64,000 bases of DNA from JAKFWF01 sp031429105 (GCA_031429105.1 JANOYV010000079.1:19186-83185), one strand, 5' to 3'; counted from the stretch's first letter, positions 36,779 to 45,534 are shown. Notes: generated by a model not told the origin, from the letters alone. A program made the numbers and translations.

Positions 36779-38851
36779 ATGTCCGACGAACTCGATCACC
36801 ACTGCATCAACACCATCCGCTTTCTGTCGGTCGACATGGTGCAGAAGGCCAACAGCGGGCATCCCGGCATGCCACTCGGTGCAGCACCCATGGCCTATGT
36901 GCTGTGGACGCGCCGGCTCAAGCACAATCCGCGCAATCCGCAATGGCCCGACCGAGATCGCTTCGTGCTCTCGGCCGGCCACGGCTCGGCGCTGCTCTAT
37001 AGTCTGCTGCACCTGACCGGCTATGATCTGCTGCTGGACGACCTCAAGCAATTCCGCCAATGGGGCAGTAAGGTGCCGGGGCATCCCGAGCGCGGCCACA
37101 CGCCGGGCGTGGAAGTCACAACCGGTCCGCTCGGTCAGGGTATGGCCAATGCGGTCGGTATGGCGATTGCTGAAGCTCAGCTGGCTGCACGCTATAACCG
37201 GCCGGGACACACGGTGATCGATCATCACACGTACGCCATCGTCAGCGACGGCGATCTGATGGAGGGCGTAGCGTCGGAAGCAGCGTCACTGGCAGGCCAT
37301 CTCAATCTGGGCAAACTCACCTGCCTCTACGACGACAATTTAGTCACGCTCGCGGCCGGCACCGACATGACCTTCACGGAAAACCGCGCGCGGCGATTCG
37401 GGGCCTATGGCTGGCATACGGTCTCGGTTGCTGATGGCAATGATCTCGCGGCCATCGACGGCGCGCTCAACGCCGCGCGCGCAGAAACCGCCAGGCCGTC
37501 GCTGATCCTGGTGCGTACGCACATCGGCTTCGGTTCGCCCGAGCAGGACAGCTTCAAGTCGCACGGCTCACCTCTCGGCATCGATGGCGTGCGCAAGACC
37601 AAGCAGCAGCTCGGTTGGCCAGTTGAGCCGGACTTTCTGATACCGGCCGCGGCACAAGCGCATTTCCGTGGAGCAGTGCAACGTGGCGCGCATGACGAGG
37701 CGGCTTGGAACGAGCGCATGAGCGTCTACGCCAGGACGTTTCCGGATCTTGCCTGTGAGCTTCAATGCCGCCTGCGTCACGAATTGCCACCGGGCTGGGA
37801 TGGGGACATTCCGGTTTTTCCCGCCGATGCCAAGGGACTCGCCACGCGCGAGGCGTCCGGCAAAGTGATGAACGCCATTGCGTTGACATTACCGGCGCTG
37901 ATGGGCGGCTCTGCCGACCTCGACCCATCGACAAAAACTGCACTAAAGGGCTTGGGTGATTTCAATCCTTCGCCGTCCAAGACTGAAGACGAACAAGGTT
38001 CCGTCGGCGGTGGCTGGAGCCACGTCGGACGCAATCTGCACTTCGGCGTGCGCGAACATGCGATGGGCGCCATTGTCAACGGCCTCGCCGCGCACGGCGG
38101 ATTCATTCCCTATGGCTCGACATTCCTGATCTTTTCCGACTACATGCGGCCGCCGATGCGGCTGGCCGCGTTGATGGGCCTGCACGTCGTACATGTCTTC
38201 ACCCACGACAGCCTCGCGCTCGGCGAGGACGGCCCGACCCATCAGCCGGTCGAGCAATTGGCCAACCTGCGTGCGATCCCAAACCTGGTCCTGATCCGCC
38301 CTGCCGATGCCAATGAAACCGCCGTCGCGTGGCGTGTCGCGCTCGAGACTCGTGATCGCCCCGTCCTGCTGGTGTTGACCCGCCAGGACGTACCAACACT
38401 CGATCGCAGCCGCTACGCTCACGCCGATGGTTTGCGACGGGGTGCGTATGTGTTGAGCGATTCAGAAGGCGGAAAACCCGACTTGATCCTGCTCGCCAGT
38501 GGCTCCGAAGTCGGTCTGATCGTCGCGGCGGCTGAACGATTGCAAGGGCAGGGCATCGCAGTGCGCTGTGTCTCGATGCCGAGCTGGGAGTTGTTCGAGG
38601 CTTTGCCGCTCTCGGAACGCGATGTGGTGTTGCCGCCTTCGGTCGGCGCACGCCTCGCGGTGGAGTTGGGTGTCCGTCAAGGCTGGGACCGGTATATCGG
38701 CGCGCGCGGCGATGTGATCAGTGTCGAACGCTTCGGCGCTTCCGCGCCGGCCGATGTCCTGCTGCGCGAATACGGCTTCACTATTGAAAACGTGTGTGCA
38801 CGCGCCAAGGCGCTTCTGACCAGTGGCCTCGAAAGGGAACCGCACCGATGA
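36779..38851 (+). CDS. tkt: Transketolase
   Basis: The 690-residue protein is a full-length thiamine-diphosphate transketolase. The substrate motif MVQKANSGHPGMPLG is near residue 22. The cofactor motif GDGDLMEGVASEAASLAGHL, ending in an Asn-containing DDN, lies near 155. The pyrimidine domain has MGGSADLDPSTKT and THDSLALGEDGPTHQPVEQL. It moves two-carbon units among sugar phosphates. It closes the non-oxidative branch encoded with tal. Its last codon and stop overlap the next start (ATGA). Confidence 0.95.
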   Translation: MSDELDHHCINTIRFLSVDMVQKANSGHPGMPLGAAPMAYVLWTRRLKHNPRNPQWPDRDRFVLSAGHGSALLYSLLHLTGYDLLLDDLKQFRQWGSKVPGHPERGHTPGVEVTTGPLGQGMANAVGMAIAEAQLAARYNRPGHTVIDHHTYAIVSDGDLMEGVASEAASLAGHLNLGKLTCLYDDNLVTLAAGTDMTFTENRARRFGAYGWHTVSVADGNDLAAIDGALNAARAETARPSLILVRTHIGFGSPEQDSFKSHGSPLGIDGVRKTKQQLGWPVEPDFLIPAAAQAHFRGAVQRGAHDEAAWNERMSVYARTFPDLACELQCRLRHELPPGWDGDIPVFPADAKGLATREASGKVMNAIALTLPALMGGSADLDPSTKTALKGLGDFNPSPSKTEDEQGSVGGGWSHVGRNLHFGVREHAMGAIVNGLAAHGGFIPYGSTFLIFSDYMRPPMRLAALMGLHVVHVFTHDSLALGEDGPTHQPVEQLANLRAIPNLVLIRPADANETAVAWRVALETRDRPVLLVLTRQDVPTLDRSRYAHADGLRRGAYVLSDSEGGKPDLILLASGSEVGLIVAAAERLQGQGIAVRCVSMPSWELFEALPLSERDVVLPPSVGARLAVELGVRQGWDRYIGARGDVISVERFGASAPADVLLREYGFTIENVCARAKALLTSGLEREPHR

Positions 38852-39066
38852 CCGCCAACTTCAAAATTGACGACCACGTCGGATGGAATTCGGAATTTGG
38901 ACATGCCAGCGGCCACATCATCAAAATTCACATCCGCGATACCGAATACAAGGGGCATCCGCGCCACTGCAGCGCGGACGACCCGCAATACGAAATTAAG
39001 AGCGACAAGACCGACCACATCGCCATGCATAAAGGCGAGGCGCTGCATAAAATGCCACGGAAGTAA
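38848..39066 (+). CDS. DUF2945 (Hva1/Tudor-like) small protein
   Basis: The ATG at 38848 overlaps the tkt stop and gives 72 residues. The sequence KIDDHVGWNSEFGHASGHII and DDPQYEIKSDKTDHIAMHKG matches the DUF2945 family, a small Tudor-like barrel of unknown function. No signal peptide is seen. Coupling to tkt suggests co-translation with the sugar-phosphate operon. Confidence 0.85.
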   Translation: MTANFKIDDHVGWNSEFGHASGHIIKIHIRDTEYKGHPRHCSADDPQYEIKSDKTDHIAMHKGEALHKMPRK

Positions 39067-39155
39067 TCGCTCCCTACCCTACTCCGCCGGTCAAAAGTAT
39101 CGATTGAACGAGTACACCTACTCCGGAGCATGGGCGTATGGCGCGTGCGGGAATG

Positions 39156-39679
39156 TCAGCACTCAGACGCCGTTCCGTGACCGAAGACACCGGGTATCAG
39201 GACCGGAAATACGCTTGCATCCTTGTTGTCGATGCCATCGAACGGAATGCCGCGATAGGGAGAAAAAGTGGCGAGCCCGATCCGGCCCAGTGCAGAAGAT
39301 CATCGGAGACGGCGATCGCGATGCGCGGACCGCGGCGTGAAAACGCCGTGTACGTCATCACAAAATGCTGCAACGGCTCAACATAGGCAATACGCGGGTC
39401 CTCGCATCCGCCGCCGTTTTTATGCAATTCATACTCGGCTTCAGGCTCCAACGCGATGTCCATGCGCTCGATGCCGGTCGGATCGCCGGCGCGGTCGAAC
39501 AGTACCCGGGCGACGCCGATGCCGGAATAATTGCCGGGACCCACCAGGCGAGGAAACAGATACAACTGCCCATCCTTGCCGCGAATGGCCGCAGGATTGA
39601 GCACGCCCTCCACTTCATTGGGGTCGCCCGGTTGCGGTTCCATGATCAAACCGATCCGCTTCAAACTGAAATCGTGCAT
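39156..39679 (-). pseudogene. GH130-type glycoside phosphorylase/hydrolase relic
   Basis: The frame starts at 39679 (GAGAAGAG upstream, TGATG overlap with the HAD stop). It contains LNPAAIRGKDGQLYLFPRLV, ELHKNGGGCEDPRIAYVEPL and FSRRGPRIAIAVSDDLLHW, typical of the GH130/DUF377 mannoside-phosphorylase fold. Near 39262-39285 the similarity shifts frame to SPYRGIPFDGIDNKDASVFP and ends at 39156. About half of the normal length is missing. The family uses mannosides, in keeping with the linked manA. Confidence 0.8.
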
Positions 39680-40434
39680 CAGCTCTTCTCGCTTTCCAGA
39701 CACGCGACAAAGGCTTCGATGACACGCTTAGTTTCATGCGGGTCTCGCACGGCGATGGAAAAGACACCCGCTTGTTTGGCCGGATAGTCATTGCCGCCCG
39801 GGAACAGCGCATCGCCGACGAAGATCATGTCTGGAATGGCGATGCCGAGCGTCTCCTGGAGCTTTCTGATGCCATATGCCTTGTCGATGCCGGGTTTCGT
39901 GATATCGATCGATGTCGAACCGCCTAGATGCGTCGAAAAACCGGGAAGCATGGGGTCCAAAATCCTTGAGATCGTCTTGCGCTTTGCGAAGTCGGCATCC
40001 CACGTCTTCTTTATTTCAAGCGGCGCTTCCTGGCCGAGCGCAGAAAACGTGATCTGGCTGCCGCGATCCTCGATCTGTTCGCCCCAGCGCTTTTCGGGTC
40101 TCAAGCCGGACGCCTCCAGGGCATTGTTCAGCGCATCGATGATTGTTTTCTTCTCGTCGGCGGTAAAATCGTCCGCATACAATTGCGTCCAGCCGGCGTC
40201 CCACCGATAGAACCGCGTCCCGCATGTGGGGAGGAGCGAAAGTCGCTTCAGGCGATCGTCGTTCGGTAGATGAGACAGCAGCTGCGTCTCGAACTGCGGC
40301 CACGCGCCGCCGGAGATCACTGCGACCTTGACGGCGTCGAGGAGGCGAATGAGAAGCGCCGCGATCTCGGCGTCGAGGGGTGATTTGCTTTCTGCAAGCG
40401 TGCCGTCGAGATCGAATATGACGAGCTTCTTCAT
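39679..40434 (-). CDS. HAD-IIB phosphatase, phosphomannomutase-like
   Basis: The ATG at 40434 gives 251 residues starting KKLVIFDLDGTLAESKSPLD, with the HAD nucleophile DxD motif. VISGGAWPQFE is motif II, and IFVGDALFPGGNDYPA is motif IV with acidic residues. The layout resembles the eukaryotic-type phosphomannomutase/HAD-IIB family. It probably acts on a hexose phosphate such as mannose 6- or 1-phosphate. It overlaps manA by 4 nt upstream and the GH130 relic by 1 nt downstream, so the three form one operon. Confidence 0.85.
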   Translation of the reverse strand: MKKLVIFDLDGTLAESKSPLDAEIAALLIRLLDAVKVAVISGGAWPQFETQLLSHLPNDDRLKRLSLLPTCGTRFYRWDAGWTQLYADDFTADEKKTIIDALNNALEASGLRPEKRWGEQIEDRGSQITFSALGQEAPLEIKKTWDADFAKRKTISRILDPMLPGFSTHLGGSTSIDITKPGIDKAYGIRKLQETLGIAIPDMIFVGDALFPGGNDYPAKQAGVFSIAVRDPHETKRVIEAFVACLESEKS

Positions 40435-41426
40435 GGCAGCACCGGCACTGCAATTTCCAGCAGCGTGACGGGACGCTCTGGACGAAAGAGGCACTCACCG
40501 ACACTCGCGGGCAAAAGCATGACTGTGCCTCGTTCCATGCCGAAACCGGCACCCTCATGATCGACGCTGCCCGTACCCTCGAGGCAGATCAGCACCCGCG
40601 GCTCGCCGCCGGTGCCGACCGAAAATGGCACTTCGCCGTGAAGGCGCCACACTTGGAAATGCGGATCATCGAAGAGCCGCTCGCGCTTGCACGGCAGCGC
40701 AATTTCAGGGAGCGGCGAAATCGGGCGAACAGGACCCTGGTCAAGATCGATACACGCAAGAGCCTGTTTGACCTGCAATGGTCGCCGAAGACCGGTTTTG
40801 GGATCGATATGGTCCCAATCATAGAGGCGGTAGGTAACGTCACTGTTTTGCTGAACCTCGAATACTACGACGCCGTCGCCGAGACAATGAACGACCCCGG
40901 CATCGATCAGAATGGCTTGCCCACGCTCGGGCCGGAAGCTGGCAAGATTTGCTTCCACAGACTGCATCGATAATGTTGACAAGTCCTGGGGGCTCACTCC
41001 GGAATTCAAGCCTGCATAGATACGACTTCCTGGTTCCGCTTCCAGAACGACCCAGCCTTCCGTCTTGCCAGTTTCACCCTCTGGGATCAGTTCGAATTTA
41101 CCGTCCGCAGGGTGGACTTGAACCGACAGCATTTTTTGCACGTCCAGAAATTTCAGGAGCACCGGAAATCGGCGGAACTTCAGAAGCCTCTGACCGAGCA
41201 TGAGCTGCGGCGACTGCTCGATGAGTTGAGCAATCGTGCGGCCTCTCAGCGGGCCGTCGGCAACCCGACTGGGATGGTCGTCGCGATCGCTCAGCAACCA
41301 AGCTTCGCCAATCGGCCCTTCACCCGGTAACGAGGCTTTCAGCCAGTTCGACAGATTTCGCCCGCCCCAGAGGCGATATTGGAAAATCGGTGAGAAGCGA
41401 AGTGGGTAGAGCGCCGGTTCAACCAT
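40431..41426 (-). CDS. manA: Type I-like mannose-6-phosphate isomerase
   Basis: The 331-residue protein matches the class I ManA family: LRFSPIFQYRLWGGRNLSNW at the start, VQVHPADGKFEL (metal-binding His) near 120, and GVVHCLGDGVVVFEVQQNSDVTYRLYDW with further zinc ligands. It interconverts mannose 6-phosphate and fructose 6-phosphate with bound zinc. It is the first gene of the manA-HAD-GH130 operon, and a box with TAAGAT lies 167 bp upstream. Confidence 0.9.
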   Translation of the reverse strand: MVEPALYPLRFSPIFQYRLWGGRNLSNWLKASLPGEGPIGEAWLLSDRDDHPSRVADGPLRGRTIAQLIEQSPQLMLGQRLLKFRRFPVLLKFLDVQKMLSVQVHPADGKFELIPEGETGKTEGWVVLEAEPGSRIYAGLNSGVSPQDLSTLSMQSVEANLASFRPERGQAILIDAGVVHCLGDGVVVFEVQQNSDVTYRLYDWDHIDPKTGLRRPLQVKQALACIDLDQGPVRPISPLPEIALPCKRERLFDDPHFQVWRLHGEVPFSVGTGGEPRVLICLEGTGSVDHEGAGFGMERGTVMLLPASVGECLFRPERPVTLLEIAVPVLP

Positions 41427-41789
41427 GACGTCCTAACCACTCTACCGGCGTCGTCAAATCGGCAAACAGGGCCTATCAGAGGCAGTGCCCGACCGAGCGT
41501 TAAAGCGCGCAAGGCGTCACCCACAGGAGCAGTCTCGACCCGCCTATTGCCACTTGCTAAATCTTAGTGGCGCACGGACTTTCTCGGGAGACTCGGAATC
41601 TACTCAGAACGGCTTTCATTGGGGCAAGTACTTGCTCCGTGGCTTCGATTTCGGCCGAGCGGCGGTAGGGGGCTTCGACATAGTCCAGTCCGCGACGGAC
41701 ATCTTGACCTCGCGTTCGGCACTGGCGCTGATCGGACAGGCGCTCCGGTAGCACACGCGCCACGGCATCGCACACGTTGACTGCGTCGC
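41427..41789. other. Intergenic region with one box, next to an IS relic
   Basis: It carries the manA promoter elements at 41561-41606. Beyond these I see no gene. A minus-strand frame at 41557-41775 overlaps the box and has no recognisable product. Confidence 0.5.
41561..41606 (-). promoter_or_regulatory. FixJ-like box plus -10 element for manA
   Basis: TGAGTAGATTCCGA (41593-41606) is a perfect match at fixed positions. TAAGAT lies 26 bp downstream at 41561-41566, the same hexamer as at the dnaK box. Confidence 0.7.
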
Positions 41790-42134
41790 GAGCTGTGCTC
41801 GAGGCCCTCGTCGACGAGGGCCAGTTAATCAGCCTCTATCGCCCGCACGGTACGAGCAAGCAGTTCCATTCCGAGTTCGAGACCGCGCTGGACATCGAGC
41901 GTCTGCTCTCGGGCAAGTTCGCCACCAACGACCTCGTGCTCGCCTGCGCCGTGCTGACCTACAACATCCTGCGCTGCGGCCAAGCGCCGGCGCCTCAAGA
42001 CCGTGATGCACGAAATGATGTATCTGGTGGCCCGCGTCGTCGAGAACGACCGTCGCCTAGACCCGAAATTCACCGCCCGCTGTCCGCCGCATCCCAGTTT
42101 CTCGGCCGGCTACAACCGGCTCTGTCCGTCCTGA
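41790..42134 (+). mobile_element. IS1380-family transposase relic (3' end only)
   Basis: Plus-strand frames read LEALVDEGQLISLYRPHGTS, then GKFATNDLVLACAVLTYNIL, and after a frameshift near 41980 continue RRRLKTVMHEMMYL and end with RLCPS at a TGA (42132). These match the C-terminal quarter of IS1380 transposases. The catalytic N-terminal part and clear terminal repeats are absent. Confidence 0.75.
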
Positions 42135-42454
42135 AAGCTCCAACTCTGGGCGTGGAACGTCGGGGCTTGTCCGCGCTCCGCGAAGTGCGAAGCAGTGCGC
42201 GATTTCGGCGGCTCACGCCGCGCAACGATGCCAGAGCTCCGTTCGAACCGGCCCGATCACACCAGCTCCGAACTCACGGATTCACGAAGTCGATATCCAA
42301 AAATGGTCGGGAACGAATTGATGCTTAAGGCGTTGTGTGTTGACCGAAATATGATCGTCAAACTAGTCGGCAATATCGAAGATGTACAATGTTTCGGCGT
42401 AATAGCTACCCTGTTGAAAAATCGCATTTATCTTCAAGCAAGGAGCCGAAAATC
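42135..42454. other. Stretch between IS relic and HTH gene
   Basis: A frame (42195-42458) exists without a recognisable product. I see no receiver-domain coding sequence here, which matters for the truncated FixJ-type gene downstream. Confidence 0.45.
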
Positions 42455-42679
42455 GTGATAAATTCGGTCGAGAATCTCAATTGCGAGCGTGGCCTGACGG
42501 TCCGACAGCAGCAGATCATGGAGATGGTCGTCAATGGGCATCCCAGCAAAAATATAGCGGTAGACCTTGGGATCAGCCAACGCACCGTCGAGAACCATCG
42601 TGCCGCAATTATGAAGAGAACTGGCTCGACATCAATCCCGGCGTTAGTGCGTTTCTCCATCCTGGCCACCACCGCGTAG
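42455..42679 (+). CDS. Stand-alone FixJ-type LuxR helix-turn-helix protein
   Basis: A GTG at 42455, 9 nt after AGGAG, gives a 74-residue product. Residues 15-70 are a complete FixJ-type effector domain: LTVRQQQIMEMVVNGHPSKN, IAVDLGISQRTVENHRAAIM, then IPALVRFSI. In FixJ the same domain follows a phosphoryl receiver domain; here no receiver is present and none is encoded in the 320 bp upstream. It could be a constitutive DNA binder, a competitor of a full-length FixJ-like regulator, or a dying fragment. The good ribosome site favours expression. It lies 41 bp upstream of the box that precedes htpX. Confidence 0.75.
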   Translation: MINSVENLNCERGLTVRQQQIMEMVVNGHPSKNIAVDLGISQRTVENHRAAIMKRTGSTSIPALVRFSILATTA

Positions 42680-42719
42680 TGCCGTGGATGGGTCGTTTGC
42701 CGTAAGCGAGCCAACAGCC

Positions 42720-42766
42720 TGAGTAGTTTCCGAGGCTTCGTCGCACGGCATAGGATCAGCTAAGCA
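42720..42766 (+). promoter_or_regulatory. FixJ-like box plus -10-like element for htpX
   Basis: TGAGTAGTTTCCGA (42720-42733) is a perfect match, and TAAGCA lies 27 bp downstream at 42761-42766. The htpX start is 63 bp after the box. Confidence 0.7.
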
Positions 42767-42796
42767 CTGAAGTGGGTCCTAAGTGGATGGATAAAG

Positions 42797-43666
42797 ATGA
42801 AGCGGATCGCACTCTTTCTGGTGACCAACATTGCAGTGCTGGTCGTCATCTCTGTTGTTGTGAACCTGCTCGGTCTCGGCCGAATCGCCGATGCCAAAGG
42901 ATTGAACCTCGGCGCGCTGCTCGCGCTATCGGCGGTCATCGGCTTTACGGGCGCGATCATATCGCTGCTCATCTCGAAACCAATGGCCAAGTGGCAAACC
43001 GGCGCCCACGTAATTGCGCAGCCGGCCAGTGCCGATGAACGGTGGTTGTTCGAAACCGTAGGTAAATTGGCCACCCGCGCCGGCATCAAAATGCCAGAGG
43101 TTGCCGTCTACGACGGCGCGCCGAACGCATTTGCGACCGGCGCGTTCAAGAACTCCGCGCTCGTCGCCGTCTCCACCGGTTTACTCCAGTCCATGAACCG
43201 CGAGGAGGTCGAAGCTGTCCTTGCGCACGAGGTCGCCCACGTCGCGAACGGCGACATGGTCACGATGACGCTCATCCAGGGCGTCGTGAACACATTTGTC
43301 GTGTTCCTGTCGCGGGCTGTTGGCTACGTCGTCGACAAGCAGTTCAACAAGAATGGAAACGGCCAGGGCATCGGCTATTTCGTGACGTCGCTGGTGTGCC
43401 AAGTCGTGTTCGGCATCCTCGCTTCGATGATTGTGGCTTGGTTCTCACGCCATCGAGAATTCCGCGCAGACGCAGGTGCCGCCAACTACATGGGCCAACC
43501 CGACAGCATGATCAGCGCATTAGCCAGCCTCGGTCGGGTCGAACCGGGCGAACTCCCCAAATCCATCCAGGCGTCGGGTATCAGTGACAAGCCCAGCCTT
43601 ATGGCTCTGTTCTCAACCCACCCACCGATCGAGGCCCGCATCGCAGCTTTACAACAGCTCCGGTAA
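42797..43666 (+). CDS. htpX: Membrane zinc protease HtpX
   Basis: The 289-residue protein is a complete M48 family protease of the inner membrane that degrades misfolded membrane proteins. Two N-terminal membrane helices (residues 4-55) are followed by the zinc-binding HEVAH motif near residue 143 and the third zinc ligand Glu in REFRADAGAANYMG. Two more membrane segments lie in between. SLMALFSTHPPIEARIAALQ is the conserved C-terminus. A box lies 63 bp upstream. Confidence 0.94.
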   Translation: MKRIALFLVTNIAVLVVISVVVNLLGLGRIADAKGLNLGALLALSAVIGFTGAIISLLISKPMAKWQTGAHVIAQPASADERWLFETVGKLATRAGIKMPEVAVYDGAPNAFATGAFKNSALVAVSTGLLQSMNREEVEAVLAHEVAHVANGDMVTMTLIQGVVNTFVVFLSRAVGYVVDKQFNKNGNGQGIGYFVTSLVCQVVFGILASMIVAWFSRHREFRADAGAANYMGQPDSMISALASLGRVEPGELPKSIQASGISDKPSLMALFSTHPPIEARIAALQQLR

Positions 43667-43759
43667 TAGATGTTCGCCGCTGTTACTCTAGGCCAGGCCT
43701 TGTCGAACGGGCGCAGTCGCACCATGTCAATCGAGTGATGATCGTGTAGGAGCGAGACG

Positions 43760-44155
43760 ATGGCAGACAAGATTCCGCACAACGCGCTTGTTGTTGTCGC
43801 CGATGGCACAGGAGCGCGTTTCTTCCGAAATTCTGGTCAGGAGTTCAGCGTAACCTTGAGGGCAGACGGCGAGCTTCAACCTGCCCTTGAAGATGACGGG
43901 CCGTCTGGCAAGCGACCTCGTGAGTCGACAAGTCAGGAGACCGACGAGGCCACGTTTGCAAAACAACTGGCCAAAGAACTCTATCGCCGTGCTCATCAAG
44001 GCGACTTTGCAGCGCTTGTCCTCGTTGCCGACCCGCAAACCTTGGGCCAAATCCGTCCGCTCCTGCATAAGGAAGTGCAGAGCCGTCTGGTTTCAGAGCA
44101 CGGCAAGACGCTGACGAAAGCGTCGATCGCGAATATCGAGAAAACGTTGAGCTGA
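43760..44155 (+). CDS. Host-attachment-family protein
   Basis: The 131-residue protein matches the family called host attachment protein (AtsE-like): LVVVADGTGARFF near the N-terminus, then an acidic linker and FAKQLAKELYRRAHQGDFAALVLVADP. Family members are soluble, common in alphaproteobacteria, and of unclear function despite the name. A GAGCGAGACG region precedes the ATG. It lies 94 bp after htpX and may share the htpX box. Confidence 0.8.
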   Translation: MADKIPHNALVVVADGTGARFFRNSGQEFSVTLRADGELQPALEDDGPSGKRPRESTSQETDEATFAKQLAKELYRRAHQGDFAALVLVADPQTLGQIRPLLHKEVQSRLVSEHGKTLTKASIANIEKTLS

Positions 44156-44171
44156 CTTGCGGACCTGCGCG

Positions 44172-45524
44172 CTATGCAAGTGGGGCCGCCAGCTTGACCC
44201 ACCAGAACCGGGTGCGGGCACCCTCGACACTGAAATCATTGTCGGTGACGAGGAGCAGTTCGTTCGGCGAGAGCACGACAAGCCCCTCCAGATCGCGATC
44301 CATCTCCGGGGCCTCATCGGTCGTGAGCACCAGCGACTTCGCAAGCACCGGCAAATCGTCTGGCAGCCCGCCTGCGGCACTCAATTGTTCAAGTGTCGGC
44401 CGCGTCCTGACGTCCATATGCGCGGCCGGAATACTGAGCCGAGCACCCAACTTTACTTCATATATCTTCGTGGTTCGCGAGATACGCTCCAAGACAAGCA
44501 ATCGATCCGGACCTATGGCGGCAATCTCGCTGACCTTAACGTCTGACAACTCGACTTTGCCCGCTTTTTGATCCCGCAGAAAAGTCGCGGGTGCGTCCAA
44601 AGGATACAGAAATTGAGCGTCCAAAGCGCCGGTCCGGGCATCGAGCTTCCAGATGCGCACGTGCCCGGCGTTTTCGAACGCGGGCACGCCTGGATGAGCG
44701 AGTGGGCTTTGAAATGCGAGATAAAGCCAGCGTTCATCCGGCGATGCCGCGACAGCTTCGAACCCACGATTGATCCGGCGCCGCAAAGCTATCGCAGGCA
44801 GCACGGGCTTGACGTCGTAGTCCGCGCCCTTGAGCGCTTTCTCAAGCCCCTTTGGAACCCAACGCTGTAACACCTGTCCGTCCGACCCGACACGCAGGAG
44901 TGATGGACCATACTCATCGCCAACCCAGAATGTGCCGTCCGATAACGCGACGACCGCCTCGGTGTCGGCACCGGATGGGTCGCTGCCCAAAGCGTCGCCC
45001 TTAAGGTCAAAGGCGGGTTCGACGTCGGCAGTGCCTGCTGGGATCGGCAGCCCCGATATTGCCCGACCGCTTGCGCCGCACAGTGGAAACCGTTGAATCA
45101 ACCGAACCGTGTTGCCGTCCAATTTAAGTTGGCAGATCGTCGGCCCGATGTCGGGGCGCGGCATGATCTTCGCACCGTCGACCTTCTTCAGCGGCTTCAG
45201 ATGCTCCAACCCGTAGCGTTCTATAGCTGGTTTAATCTTCAAATTGGGACCGCGATCGGCAATCGCCCAGATCGTCCCCTTGGGATCGCCCGGTCGTTGC
45301 GATAGGCCTGACCCGAGTCCGAGCGTCAGTCGCATCCGGCTGCCATTCTCAAGCGTGATGACGCCGAGCGAGACATCCCGCCATGCCAAGCGCTTTGCCG
45401 TGAATTTTGGTCCTGACAGGGTCAGCTCTCCCGTAAATCCAATGATCGACGCAATCATACCGTGGTAACGCTGAATTGTCGTTGCCGATGCCGTCCTCAT
45501 CTCGAACGAATTCGACGTCCGCAA
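44172..45524 (-). CDS. Esterase-like, phytase-family protein
   Basis: The 450-residue protein fits the esterase-like activity of phytase family. It includes RGPNLKIKPAIERY near 110, SDPSGADTEAVVALSDGTFWVGDEYGPSLLRV in the middle, RGFEAVAASPDERWLYLAFQ and WWVKLAAPL at the end. The fold is a beta propeller that may hydrolyse phosphate or carboxyl esters. No signal peptide is visible at the chosen start (45524); a later Met at 45458 is an alternative. Its upstream region overlaps the IS3 relic. Confidence 0.8.
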   Translation of the reverse strand: MRTSNSFEMRTASATTIQRYHGMIASIIGFTGELTLSGPKFTAKRLAWRDVSLGVITLENGSRMRLTLGLGSGLSQRPGDPKGTIWAIADRGPNLKIKPAIERYGLEHLKPLKKVDGAKIMPRPDIGPTICQLKLDGNTVRLIQRFPLCGASGRAISGLPIPAGTADVEPAFDLKGDALGSDPSGADTEAVVALSDGTFWVGDEYGPSLLRVGSDGQVLQRWVPKGLEKALKGADYDVKPVLPAIALRRRINRGFEAVAASPDERWLYLAFQSPLAHPGVPAFENAGHVRIWKLDARTGALDAQFLYPLDAPATFLRDQKAGKVELSDVKVSEIAAIGPDRLLVLERISRTTKIYEVKLGARLSIPAAHMDVRTRPTLEQLSAAGGLPDDLPVLAKSLVLTTDEAPEMDRDLEGLVVLSPNELLLVTDNDFSVEGARTRFWWVKLAAPLA

Positions 45525-45534
45525 AGGTCAATTT

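Noticed and set aside
36221..37228. 335-codon minus-strand frame across pgi and tkt
   Set aside because: It is antisense to two well-supported genes and has no recognisable domain.
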